Source: Nocardia shimofusensis NBRC 100134 (GTDB taxonomy: Bacteria; Actinomycetota; Actinomycetes; Mycobacteriales; Mycobacteriaceae). Taken from it: a stretch of DNA of 64,000 nucleotides. The notes under the pieces are model-generated. The model did not search any database. It saw nothing but the letters and a program-made list of their open reading frames with translations, and was not told the origin of the DNA. Shown one piece after another: positions 51,941 through 60,292 of the stretch. Every line of letters begins with the position of its first letter. Within the stretch, counting starts at the first letter, position 1. The stretch spans positions 1-64,000 of the forward strand of contig NZ_BDBT01000014.1 in the NCBI RefSeq assembly GCF_001613125.1, written 5' to 3'. Position numbers and translations under genes: made by a program.

Positions 51941-53268
51941 CCGGACTCCGTCGCCGCCACCTGCTCGCCGCCGGACTCGGCATCGCCGCGGTGCCGATCG
52001 CCTCCTGCAACGCCCAGGAACCCACCGGCCCCATGCCACCGGGAGGAACCGCCGTGCGCAACATCCGTGACTTCGGCGCCGTCGGCGACGGCAAGGCCGA
52101 CGACACCGCCGCTCTGGCCGAAGCCGCCCGCACCGACGGACCGCCGCCGGTGATCTACCTGCCCGCGGGCGACTACAAGGTGACCGCGTTCCCCGAGCTG
52201 CCCGATTACGCCGTCGTCTACGGTGACGGCGCCGACGTGACCACCGTGTTCTGCGAAACCGACACCACCCTGGTGACCCTGCGCAACAAGCAGCGGGTCC
52301 GGTTCGCGCGCATGGGTTTCTACCTCACCGGTCCCGAAGCGACCGCCATCCAGCTCAGCGAGTGTTTCCGCTGCAGCTTCGACACCGTGCTCGTGCGCGG
52401 TAATCACCTCGGCGACAACTTCCCCCGCTACGCCCGCCAACGCGGCGTCGTGCTGGAGGCCAACACCGGCGGCACCTCTTTCGTCGACTGCGACATCAAC
52501 AACTTCGGGATCGGGCTGAGCACTTCCTGCATCCAGAACTACGTCACCTCCTCGAAGTTCACCAGCAACCGCATCGGCGTCCTCGGCGTCGGCACCGACG
52601 ACCACGCGGCCGGACTGTCGATCACCAATTCCGAGTTCGTCTCCGACACAGATCCGGGCACCACCGACCGGCACCTGCTCATCGACGGGCCCGCCGCCAA
52701 CTGGTGGCTGACCAACGTGTGGTTCGAAGGCTCCGAGGTCGCCGTGCAGGTCGGGGTGGCCGGACGCGGTGGGCCCGCCCAATTCGGCATGATCAACTGC
52801 AAAGTCGCCGGGCGCACCGCCTGCGTCGAACTCAACCACTGCCGCCAGCCGTATCTGGCCAACGTCGCCTTCGACCCCGACCCCGGCCACAGCCCCGCCG
52901 AACTGCGCATCGACCCCGCGGGCTGCCCCGAGGGCACCGCCGTCAACCTCATCTCCAGCGCGGGGGAGGACCTCGACTCGCGGGTGTTCCCCGACCACTG
53001 GCAGGTCATCGGACGCGGCCGCGTGCACCGGCCCACCTTCACCGGCACCGTCACCGCCCAAGGTACGGGCGAGGCCGAGATCCTGCGCGCCCGCTCCCAG
53101 GACGGCACCGCCGTCGCCTCCGTACTCGCCTCCGGCGCCTACGTTTCCGACCGCGCCGACGCCGGCGTGGTGCTGCGCGACGGCGAAGGCGGCTACTGGC
53201 GGCTCGTCGTGGCCCCCAACGGCGCACTGACCACCGCCCCTTTGGGCAAGGACCGGCCGGCCCGCTGA
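51937..53268 (+). CDS. Tat lipoprotein with pectate-lyase-like beta-helix
   Basis: A 443-residue exported protein. The signal has L-R-R-R-H-L-L (4-10) and a lipobox I-A-S-C (21-24), so it is probably a Tat-dependent lipoprotein. NIRDFGAVGDGKADDTAAL is the hallmark of the pectate-lyase superfamily domain (right-handed beta-helix), as in polysaccharide depolymerases and epimerases. Catalytic residues were not identified. Its place in the locus suggests binding, trimming or anchoring of the polymer outside the membrane. Confidence 0.85.
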   Translation: MTGLRRRHLLAAGLGIAAVPIASCNAQEPTGPMPPGGTAVRNIRDFGAVGDGKADDTAALAEAARTDGPPPVIYLPAGDYKVTAFPELPDYAVVYGDGADVTTVFCETDTTLVTLRNKQRVRFARMGFYLTGPEATAIQLSECFRCSFDTVLVRGNHLGDNFPRYARQRGVVLEANTGGTSFVDCDINNFGIGLSTSCIQNYVTSSKFTSNRIGVLGVGTDDHAAGLSITNSEFVSDTDPGTTDRHLLIDGPAANWWLTNVWFEGSEVAVQVGVAGRGGPAQFGMINCKVAGRTACVELNHCRQPYLANVAFDPDPGHSPAELRIDPAGCPEGTAVNLISSAGEDLDSRVFPDHWQVIGRGRVHRPTFTGTVTAQGTGEAEILRARSQDGTAVASVLASGAYVSDRADAGVVLRDGEGGYWRLVVAPNGALTTAPLGKDRPAR

Positions 53269-53271
53269 CCC

Positions 53272-53865
53272 ATGAGCACCACGCCCGGCGCCACCACGCC
53301 CCACCGCTGCAGGCCCAGCCTCCGGGGCCTGCTGTGCCTGCTGCGCCTTCCGCTGGCGATCGCGGCGACGATCACGGCCCTCGCCCTGGCCGGGATCCCG
53401 GTGTTCGTGCACCCCCAGCTCGACCCGCTACGGCCCGCCGACGCCATCGTGGTGCTCGGCGGCACCCCGTACGAACGCTTCGACATCGGTGTGGACCTCG
53501 CGCGCGCGGGACTGGCTCCGGAACTGGTGATCGCCGCCTCCACCGGCTTGGACGACCCTCTCATGGACCGCTACTGCCGCGGCGAATACCCGTTCCGGGT
53601 GCAGTGTTTCGAACCGCGCCCGTGGACCACCCAGGGCGAGGCGCAGGAGATCCGCCGCCGCGCCGAATCGGGCGGTTGGCGTCACATCATCGTCGTCACC
53701 TTCACCCCGCACATCTCCCGCGCCCGCTACATCATCGGCAAATGCTTCGACGGCGAACTCACCATGGTCGCCAGCCCCGCCCCGACCGGCCTGGCCTACC
53801 AGGGGTGGATGTATCTGCGCCAGAGCGCCGGCTATCTGCGAGCCTTCACCGAGACCGGCTGCTGA
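53272..53865 (+). CDS. YdcF/SanA-type DUF218 membrane-anchored protein
   Basis: A 197-residue protein: one N-terminal membrane segment (LPLAIAATITALALAGIPVFV) and a DUF218 domain outside it (DAIVVLGGTPYERFDIGVDLARAGLAPELVIAAS, GEAQEIRRRAESGGWRHIIVVTF). The family binds nucleotides and affects envelope polysaccharides in E. coli (SanA, ElyC, YdcF); the reaction is unknown. It follows the beta-helix gene by 3 bp. A 15-bp tandem duplication spans its stop codon. Confidence 0.82.
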   Translation: MSTTPGATTPHRCRPSLRGLLCLLRLPLAIAATITALALAGIPVFVHPQLDPLRPADAIVVLGGTPYERFDIGVDLARAGLAPELVIAASTGLDDPLMDRYCRGEYPFRVQCFEPRPWTTQGEAQEIRRRAESGGWRHIIVVTFTPHISRARYIIGKCFDGELTMVASPAPTGLAYQGWMYLRQSAGYLRAFTETGC

Positions 53866-53887
53866 GCCGAAAGCTGCTGAGCCGAAA
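53858..53887 (+). repeat. Tandem 15-bp duplication across a stop codon
   Basis: GCTGCTGAGCCGAAA occurs twice head to tail (53858-53872 and 53873-53887). The first copy includes the TGA stop of the DUF218 gene; the second lies in the leader of the next gene, upstream of the aminotransferase ribosome-binding site. Confidence 0.9.
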
Positions 53888-53901
53888 GAGGAACCCCCGC
53901 C

Positions 53902-55248
53902 GTGATCACCGACTTCACCCGCGACAACGCCGCCCAGGCCCGCCTGCACGACCTCGTGCCCGGCGGCGCCCACACCTACGCCCGCGGCGCCGACCAATAC
54001 CCCGAAAACATGGCGCCGGTCCTCGTGCGCGGCCACGGCTGCCGCGTCACCGACTGCGACGGCAACGAATTCGTCGAATACGGCATGGGACTGCGCTCGG
54101 TCACCCTCGGCCACGGCTACCGGCCCGTCGTCGACGCCGTCACCGCCGCCATCGCCGACGGCGTCAACTTCTCCCGCCCCACCCTGCTCGAACTCACCGC
54201 CGCCGAAACGTTCCTGAACCTCGTCCCCGGCGCCGACATGGTGAAATTCGCCAAGAACGGCTCCGACACCACCACCGCCGCCGTCCGCCTGGCCCGCGCC
54301 GTCACCGGCCGAACCGCCATCGCCGTCTGCGACCAGCCGTTCTTCTCCGTCGACGACTGGTTCATCGGCACCACCGCCATGTCCGCGGGCATCCCGTCCC
54401 CACCCACCGTGCGCTTCGCCTACGGCGACCTCACCGCTCTCGACGCCGTGCTCACCGGCCACGACATCGCCTGCGTCGTCATGGAAGCCGCCACCGCGCT
54501 GCACGAACCACCCCCCGGTTACCTGGCCGGAGTGCGCGCACTGTGCGACCGGCACGGCGCACTGCTGATCTTCGACGAAATGATCACCGGCTACCGCTGG
54601 TCGGCGGGCGGCGCCCAGCAGATCTACGACATCACCCCCGACCTGTCGTGCTGGGGCAAAGCCATGGGCAACGGATTCCCCGTCTCCGCTCTCGCCGGCC
54701 GCCGCGACTACATGGAACTGGGCGGCCTGCGCACCGACGCCGAGCGCGTCTTCCTGCTCTCGACCACCCACGGCCCCGAAACCGGCTCCCTGGCCGCCTT
54801 CCTCGCCGTCGCCCACGCCTACACCACCACCGACCCCATCGGCCGGATGGAAGCCGCGGGTCGCTGCCTGCGCACCGGGTTCGAACAGATCACCGGCGAA
54901 CTCGGCATCGGCGACCATCTGCGCATCGCGGGCCGCCCCTCCTGCCTGATCTTCCAGACCCTCGACCCGCACGGACACCCGTCCCAGCCGTACCGCACCC
55001 TGTTCCTGCAGGAAATGTTGCGCCGCGGCGTCCTCGGGCAGTCGTTCGTCACCTCCGCCGCCCACACCGACACCGACATCGACCACACCCTCGAGGCCTG
55101 TCGCGCCGCCGCCGCGATCTACGCCCGCGCCCTCGACCAGGGCAGCGTCGACGGGCTGCTGAACGGTCGCCCCGTCGCGCCCGCCCTGCGCGCCCTCGCC
55201 GCACCCCGTCGCCTGGAAAACCGCGCGCCCGCGACGAGACCCGCATGA
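53902..55248 (+). CDS. Class III PLP-dependent aminotransferase (GSA-aminomutase-like)
   Basis: A 448-residue enzyme of the glutamate-1-semialdehyde aminomutase branch: VPGGAHTYARGADQYPENMAP, FAKNGSDTTTAAVRLARAVTG, D225 in IFDEMITGYRW and the PLP lysine K253 in SCWGKAMGNGFP. In polysaccharide loci such enzymes aminate keto sugars. Here it may make an amino sugar that the PIG-L enzyme later unmasks, but amination of another keto compound cannot be excluded. GTG start after an AAAGAGGAA element. Confidence 0.87.
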   Translation: MITDFTRDNAAQARLHDLVPGGAHTYARGADQYPENMAPVLVRGHGCRVTDCDGNEFVEYGMGLRSVTLGHGYRPVVDAVTAAIADGVNFSRPTLLELTAAETFLNLVPGADMVKFAKNGSDTTTAAVRLARAVTGRTAIAVCDQPFFSVDDWFIGTTAMSAGIPSPPTVRFAYGDLTALDAVLTGHDIACVVMEAATALHEPPPGYLAGVRALCDRHGALLIFDEMITGYRWSAGGAQQIYDITPDLSCWGKAMGNGFPVSALAGRRDYMELGGLRTDAERVFLLSTTHGPETGSLAAFLAVAHAYTTTDPIGRMEAAGRCLRTGFEQITGELGIGDHLRIAGRPSCLIFQTLDPHGHPSQPYRTLFLQEMLRRGVLGQSFVTSAAHTDTDIDHTLEACRAAAAIYARALDQGSVDGLLNGRPVAPALRALAAPRRLENRAPATRPA

Positions 55249-55369
55249 CCGCGCGCTCCACCGTCACCGCCGGACCGTCTCCACAGTCGATGCCCGCAGC
55301 ATCGCCCGCATCGCACCGAACCGAACGACCCAGCACGCGGCGAGCCCGCAGCGCACAGGAGATCAAGCA

Positions 55370-56497
55370 ATGACCGAGCCGCGCCTCGCGATCGTGCACG
55401 AACGCTTCACCGAATACGGCGGATCCGAAGCCGTGGTCGGCGAATTCGCGCGCACCTGGCCCCAGGCGCCGGTATTCGCGCCGCTGGTCGACGCCGCCCG
55501 CGCACCCGCCGTCGCCCACCCTCCGTGGGACACCATCACCGCCACCTGGCTCGACCGCGTACACGCCGCCACCGGCCGCCGCTCCCACGCGCCGCTGCTG
55601 CCGCTGGTGCCCCGAGCGCTGCGCGGACTGCCGCTGCGCGACGGCTACGACGCCGTCGTCGTCAGCCATCACTCCTTCGGCATCCAAGCGGCGCTGGCCA
55701 CCGACGCGCCCGTGATCGCCTACGTGCACAGCCCCGCCCGCTGGGCCTGGGACCCCGCCTTCCGCGCCCGCGAAGCCGGCGGACTCGCCGGACGCGGCGC
55801 ACTGGCGGCGCTGGGCGTTCTGGCCCGCCGCGCCGAACTCGCCGCCGCACCGCACCTGAGCGCCGTCGTGGCCAACTCCCATGCTGTCGCCGACCGCGTC
55901 CGCGACTGGTGGGGGCTGCCCGCCGAGGTGATCAATCCGCCCGTGCGCCTGGACCGTTTCGCTCCCGACCCGGCCCTCGCCCGCGAGGACTTCCTGCTCT
56001 TCGCCGGTCGCCTCGTCCCCTACAAACGCCCCGACCTGGCCATCCGCGCCGCCCAGCGCAGCGGCCGTCGTCTCGTCGTCGTCGGCGACGGACGCTACCG
56101 CCGCCACCTCGAAACCCTCGCGGGCCCGGAAACAACCTTCCTCGGCGCCGCACCCGATCACGTCCTCGTCGACATGTACCGCCGCTGCCATGCCCTGCTC
56201 ATGCCCGGCGTCGAAGATTTCGGCATCGTCCCCGTCGAAGCCATGGCCTGCGGCACGCCGGTGATCGCGGTGGGGGAGGGCGGCGCCCTGGACACCGTGC
56301 TGCCCGGCCTCAGCGGCGCACACGTCGCCCACGGCGCCGACGACGAGGTCGTGGAAGGATTCGCCGCGGTGCTCGCCGACCCCACGGCGACCGACCTCGA
56401 CCCCGCCGAGATCCGCGCCCACGCGCAAACCTTCGGCCCCGAGATGTTCCGGTCGCGGATGGCGCAGGTGGTCGACGGCGTCCTCGCCGCGCGCTGA
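55370..56497 (+). CDS. Family 4 glycosyltransferase 3 (mannosyltransferase-like)
   Basis: A 375-residue GT-B enzyme: VHERFTEYGGSEAVVGEFA, YVHSPARWAWDP, VVANSHAVADRVRDWWG, FAGRLVPYKRPDLAIRAAQRSGR and donor site PGVEDFGIVPVEAMACGTPVIAVG. The YVHSP segment and overall layout resemble WbdA/WbaZ-type mannosyltransferases. CAGGAGATC precedes the ATG. It closes the polysaccharide gene set, 121 bp after the aminotransferase. Confidence 0.9.
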   Translation: MTEPRLAIVHERFTEYGGSEAVVGEFARTWPQAPVFAPLVDAARAPAVAHPPWDTITATWLDRVHAATGRRSHAPLLPLVPRALRGLPLRDGYDAVVVSHHSFGIQAALATDAPVIAYVHSPARWAWDPAFRAREAGGLAGRGALAALGVLARRAELAAAPHLSAVVANSHAVADRVRDWWGLPAEVINPPVRLDRFAPDPALAREDFLLFAGRLVPYKRPDLAIRAAQRSGRRLVVVGDGRYRRHLETLAGPETTFLGAAPDHVLVDMYRRCHALLMPGVEDFGIVPVEAMACGTPVIAVGEGGALDTVLPGLSGAHVAHGADDEVVEGFAAVLADPTATDLDPAEIRAHAQTFGPEMFRSRMAQVVDGVLAAR

Positions 56498-56636
56498 CCG
56501 GATCGCGGCGTCTCGCGATCTCCGGCCCCGCCGGAGCCCGACCCGCCGCACCGGCACACGCTCACCCCGGCCACGGAGATCGCGACGGGTAGTTCCACTC
56601 ATGCCCGCCCGGACGCACCCCGGATACTCTCGCCCC

Positions 56637-57392
56637 ATGGTGCCGCAGCTGATCTTCGGGCTCCCCACGCACGGGTTCTTCGTGGCGCTCGGGGTGGCGG
56701 TCGCCGCCGTCGTCTTCGTCGCCGAATGCCGACGCCGCGGTGCGCTCGGTGAGGAATCGCTGGTCGCGGTCACCGGCGCGCTGGTCGGCGGAGCGATCGG
56801 GATGCGCCTGTCGAGCCTGGCCGAAACCCTCGACCCCTACGAAAGCTGGCTGTTCGGCGCGCGCAGCGTGCTCGGCGGACTGCTCGGCGCCTACCTCGGT
56901 GTGCTCGTGGCCAAACGGCTGATCGGCTACCGCGAACGCACCGGCGACCTGTTCGCCCCCGCCGTCGCCCTCGGCATGGCCGTCGGCCGCATCGGCTGCC
57001 ACCTCACCGAAGCGCCGGGACGCCCGACCGGACTGCCCTGGGGCGTGCACGCACCGGGCACGGTGCCCGAATGCCCCGGCTGCGCGAGCGGATCGGCTGT
57101 GCACCCCAGCTTCCTCTACGAAGTCGCCTTCCACCTGGCGGCGTTCTGCTGGCTGCGGTGGGCGCGCGAGAAGATCACCGCCCCAGGGGAACTGTTCACC
57201 CTCTACGTCGGCGCCTACGCCGTCTTCCGGTTCCTCGTCGAGTTCACCCGCGCCAACGACACCGTGTGGCTGGATCTGACCCGCCCGCAATGGTTCCTGA
57301 TCCCCGGGCTGATGCTCGTCGCGGTGCGCTGGAGCATCGGCTACCGGCGCGGCGCCTACGACTCGATTCTCGGACGAAAGGTCGCGACATGA
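56637..57392 (+). CDS. Lgt-like diacylglyceryl transferase homologue
   Basis: A 251-residue membrane protein with about seven hydrophobic segments. Hallmarks of prolipoprotein diacylglyceryl transferase are present: R118 in GRIGCHLTE with E125, HPSFLYE (156-162), and the last-helix set R198/E202/R205 (FRFLVEFTR). The FHGGLIG-type His is replaced by Leu (SVLGGLLG, about 78-84), and the GRxGN part lacks Asn, so it is a divergent paralogue, probably not the housekeeping Lgt. It may move a diacylglyceryl or related group from phosphatidylglycerol. Overlaps the next gene by 4 bp. Start uncertain (ATG 56601 also possible). Confidence 0.78.
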   Translation: MVPQLIFGLPTHGFFVALGVAVAAVVFVAECRRRGALGEESLVAVTGALVGGAIGMRLSSLAETLDPYESWLFGARSVLGGLLGAYLGVLVAKRLIGYRERTGDLFAPAVALGMAVGRIGCHLTEAPGRPTGLPWGVHAPGTVPECPGCASGSAVHPSFLYEVAFHLAAFCWLRWAREKITAPGELFTLYVGAYAVFRFLVEFTRANDTVWLDLTRPQWFLIPGLMLVAVRWSIGYRRGAYDSILGRKVAT

Positions 57393-57964
57393 CCACACCA
57401 CCGCCCCCATCCGACCCGCCGTACCAGGGACCGCCACCGCCGCAGGGCCCCCCGCCCGATCACGAGACGCGGCACCGAGAACCGCAGCATCCCGGGCAGC
57501 GGTATCCCTGGCAGCGGTATCAGCCCTACGCGGGACCGATACCGTATCCGGGAGCGCCGGATCCCGCGCCGAGACAAGGCGGTGTCGTCGCCGCTTTCGC
57601 AGTCGCCGGAGCCGCCCTGTTCATCGTCGTCAACACTCTGTTCGGGCTCTTCGTCTTCGTCACCGTGGCAAACGCCGCCGACACCGCCGACTCCTACCCG
57701 GTGATCCTCGGCGTCGCCGCCGCGTTCAGCGCGCTGGCCGCGTTCGGTGGCGGTGCGGTCCTCATCCTGCTGCGCAAACCCGTCACCAAAGGCCTCGGCC
57801 TGGGATTGATGATCGGCTGGGCGCTGGTCAGCATCTGCACCGCAGGCTTCTGCACCGGCATCAACCCCAACCTCTACAGCGCGCCCCCACCGCACGGCGC
57901 GGCCACCGAGAACCACACGATGGTCACCGAGAACATGGTCACCGAGAACGGAGCACACCCATGA
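57389..57964 (+). CDS. Proline-rich three-TM membrane protein
   Basis: A 191-residue protein. Residues 1 to about 62 are Pro/Gln/Tyr-rich and cytoplasmic-looking; then three membrane segments follow (VVAAFAVAGAALFIVVNTLFGLFVF, VILGVAAAFSALAAFGGGAVLILL, GLGLGLMIGWALVSICTAGFC). The architecture resembles DUF4190-type proteins of actinomycetes; function unknown. The C-terminal tail has a tandem MVTEN repeat from a 15-bp duplication near 57919-57948. It overlaps the Lgt-like and radical SAM genes by 4 bp each, so it is made with them and may scaffold the system. Confidence 0.75.
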   Translation: MTTPPPPSDPPYQGPPPPQGPPPDHETRHREPQHPGQRYPWQRYQPYAGPIPYPGAPDPAPRQGGVVAAFAVAGAALFIVVNTLFGLFVFVTVANAADTADSYPVILGVAAAFSALAAFGGGAVLILLRKPVTKGLGLGLMIGWALVSICTAGFCTGINPNLYSAPPPHGAATENHTMVTENMVTENGAHP

Positions 57965-59526
57965 GCACCGGGATGCCGCTACGCGGGGACCGTATCCTGC
58001 GCTACGTCACCGCGTTCTGCCCCGAATGCCACCACGAGAACCCGGACCGGCCGCTGCCCGAGGTCGCTCGTCTGTCGGGCTGGCTCGCCGAACGCGACGG
58101 CCGCGTGCACCTCGAACGCGGCTGTCCCCGCCACGGCATGATCCGCACCCTCTACGACGAGAATCCCGAAATCCTCACCTACCTCGAACGCTGGACCGCC
58201 CCCACCAAGGCCCACCTGCCCGACACACCCGGCAACTTCGACCCGGTGCCCTCGGCCTACCTGCGCGGGCTGCCGGAAATGCAGACCCAGCACACCTGCA
58301 TCCTGCTCGAAGACATCGTCGACACCTGCAACCTGCGCTGCCCCACCTGCTTCGCCGACTCCGCCCCCGACCTCGGCGGCGTCGTCGCCGTCGCCGACGT
58401 CCTCGCCAACGTCGATCAGCGCCTGGCCCGCGAGCACGGCACACTCGACGTTCTCATGCTCTCCGGCGGCGAACCCACCCTGCACCCGCAACTGCCCGAA
58501 CTGCTCGCCGAGCTCACCGCCCGCCCCATCACCCGAATCCTGATCAACACCAACGGCATTCGCATCGCCCGCGACGACGATCTGCTCGCCCTGATCGCCG
58601 AACACCGCGAACGCGTCGAGATCTACCTGCAGTTCGACGGCCTCAGCGCCGCGGCGTCGCGCCACCACCGTGGCGGCGACCTGCGCGCACTCAAAGCGTT
58701 AACCCTGCAACGCCTCTCCGAGCACGCCGTGTTCACCACCCTGGTGATGACCGCCGCCCTCGGCGTCAACGACGACGAGATCGGCGCCGTCGTCCAGACC
58801 GCGCTGGACACCCCGTTCGTCGGCGGGGTGTCCATCCAACCCCAATTCGGCTCCGGCCGATCCGGCGAGATCGACCCCACCGACCGGCTCACCCACACCG
58901 GCGTGCTGGCCCGCCTCGAGCCCCAAACCGGCGGCCGGGTCACCTGGCGTGACCTCACCGCCCTGCCCTGCTCCCACCCGCACTGCTGCTCGGTCGGCTA
59001 CCTGCTGCGCGACGACGCCGGAACCTGGCGTTCCCTGGTCGGGCTCATCGGCCACGACACCCTCGCGCAACGACTCGGACTGGTCGCCAACCGCATCGCC
59101 GACAGCGACATCCCCGCCGAACTGCGCCTGGCCGTACGCGAATCACTGCACGGACTGCTCTCCGAACAATCCTCCCTGTCCCACCCCGACATCGGGAAAC
59201 TGTGGCAGAACATCTGCCAGACCTGCGATCTGGGCATGTCCACCCTGCTCACCCTGGCCTCCTCGGCGCTGCCCGGCCGCAGAGCCCGGCTGCGCCGACT
59301 GCTCGGCGAACGCGTCGTGCGCATCACCGTCAAACCGTTCATGGACATCTCCACCATGATCGAAGAACGCCTCACCCAATGCTGCGTCCACGTCGGCACC
59401 CGCGCGGGCACAGCCGACCAATGCGCCCCGTTCTGCGCCGTACAGGCCTGGCCCGCCCTGTCCCGCCAACGTCTCTCCGCCGCCGCGCCCGCCGGACGCG
59501 CGCTGCTGCCGGTGCAGCCGCGATGA
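57961..59526 (+). CDS. Radical SAM protein of the Tes (tetraether synthase)/MJ0619-like family
   Basis: A 521-residue radical SAM enzyme. The SAM-cluster motif is C123-x3-C127-x2-C130 (TCNLRCPTC), followed by LSGGEPTLHP and INTNGIRI. Auxiliary cysteines are arranged as in the archaeal tetraether synthase family: FCPECH (C20, C23), GCPRHG (C55), HTC (C113), PCSHPHCCSVGYLL (C337, C342, C343), and a C-terminal FMDIST ... CCVH ... CAPFC. In archaea Tes couples two lipid tails through a carbon-carbon bond; MJ0619 homologues are methylases. So a reaction on an unactivated alkyl chain is plausible. Co-translated with an Lgt-like protein. Confidence 0.82.
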   Translation: MSTGMPLRGDRILRYVTAFCPECHHENPDRPLPEVARLSGWLAERDGRVHLERGCPRHGMIRTLYDENPEILTYLERWTAPTKAHLPDTPGNFDPVPSAYLRGLPEMQTQHTCILLEDIVDTCNLRCPTCFADSAPDLGGVVAVADVLANVDQRLAREHGTLDVLMLSGGEPTLHPQLPELLAELTARPITRILINTNGIRIARDDDLLALIAEHRERVEIYLQFDGLSAAASRHHRGGDLRALKALTLQRLSEHAVFTTLVMTAALGVNDDEIGAVVQTALDTPFVGGVSIQPQFGSGRSGEIDPTDRLTHTGVLARLEPQTGGRVTWRDLTALPCSHPHCCSVGYLLRDDAGTWRSLVGLIGHDTLAQRLGLVANRIADSDIPAELRLAVRESLHGLLSEQSSLSHPDIGKLWQNICQTCDLGMSTLLTLASSALPGRRARLRRLLGERVVRITVKPFMDISTMIEERLTQCCVHVGTRAGTADQCAPFCAVQAWPALSRQRLSAAAPAGRALLPVQPR

Positions 59527-59801
59527 GCGAAACCGGTGTCTACTACCAGGAAGCGGTCGCACGCCGATCGCCACCCGACCCGCTGAACCTGTGCGTCTAC
59601 GCCACTGTCGCCCTGCTCACCTGGCTGCTCGGCCCCATCGCGCTGACCGGTTTCGCCGCGCTCGGATTCCTCGCCTACTGGCGGGCCAGGCGGGCGGGGT
59701 TGCTGCGCAGCAAGTGCTGGTTGCGCGACACCCGGCTGGTACTGGCCTATCTGGCCGTCCTGAGTGTCGTCGGCGTGCTGGCCTCGACGCCACTGCTGTA
59801 G
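59523..59801 (+). CDS. Small two-TM membrane protein
   Basis: A 92-residue protein with two hydrophobic segments (LCVYATVALLTWLLGPIALTGFAALGFLAYW and LVLAYLAVLSVVGVLAST) joined by a basic loop (RARRAGLLRSKCWLRD). I do not recognise a family. It overlaps the radical SAM stop by 4 bp and closes the four-gene unit. It may anchor the radical SAM enzyme to the membrane. Confidence 0.72.
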   Translation: MSETGVYYQEAVARRSPPDPLNLCVYATVALLTWLLGPIALTGFAALGFLAYWRARRAGLLRSKCWLRDTRLVLAYLAVLSVVGVLASTPLL

Positions 59802-60292
59802 GTCCGCGCTGTCGCTACCGGTCCACCGGCCGTCGACGATAGGGAGCGACGGACCCGGCGCCCCGGCTACCGCGACCATCAGGACCCCGGCTACCGGAAC
59901 CGGTCGAGCCGACCGGGCCGGGGCGCGGTGCCTCCGAGCGCCGACTCGGGGAGTACCGGCGGCGAACGGCCGGTGTCGGGCGGCGAATACTCCGATGAAC
60001 TCTGCCCCGGCCGGTCACGCCGGACATCTCAGGTCTCACCGAGCCGAATCCGATCACAGAATGCGCCGCCAGCAGGGCATATGCTGTCGGCGCATCCGTC
60101 TCGGTGACCCGTGAAAGTTGTTCTCCGGCAACGATCGACGCTTCGAAGACCGCACACCGATGTCTCTTTCCGGGGGTAACGTGGCCCGGCGCGAAGAGGA
60201 AGACAGCCCGGCGCGAAGAGGGAAGTAGCCCGGCGCGAAGAGGGTGGCGGCGTCGTGAACGCCGGTCGAGTACGAAGTCCGAGGAGTTGCTG
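59802..60292. other. Intergenic region with tandem repeats
   Basis: About 490 bp with no convincing gene; frames here are Arg/Pro-rich shadows. It contains the three 22-bp repeats at 60184-60249 and ends in GAGGAG just before the GTG at 60293. Promoter and leader of the following gene. Confidence 0.5.
60184..60249 (+). repeat. Three tandem 22-bp repeats with core GCCCGGCGCGAAGAGG
   Basis: The 16-bp core starts at 60184, 60206 and 60228, an exact 22-bp period (about two helical turns). The last six bases of each unit vary (AAGACA, GAAGTA, GTGGCG). They lie 44-109 bp upstream of the three-helix-bundle fusion gene and might be regulator half-sites or a replication-slippage product. Confidence 0.85.

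Noticed and set aside
53272-53865. DUF218 gene as a broken frame because of the duplication at its end
   Set aside because: The duplication begins at the last two codons and leaves the reading frame and stop intact.
52704-55373. Plus-strand frame of 889 codons rich in Arg/Pro/His
   Set aside because: It overlaps the beta-helix, DUF218 and aminotransferase genes in another frame and shows the composition of a GC-rich shadow.
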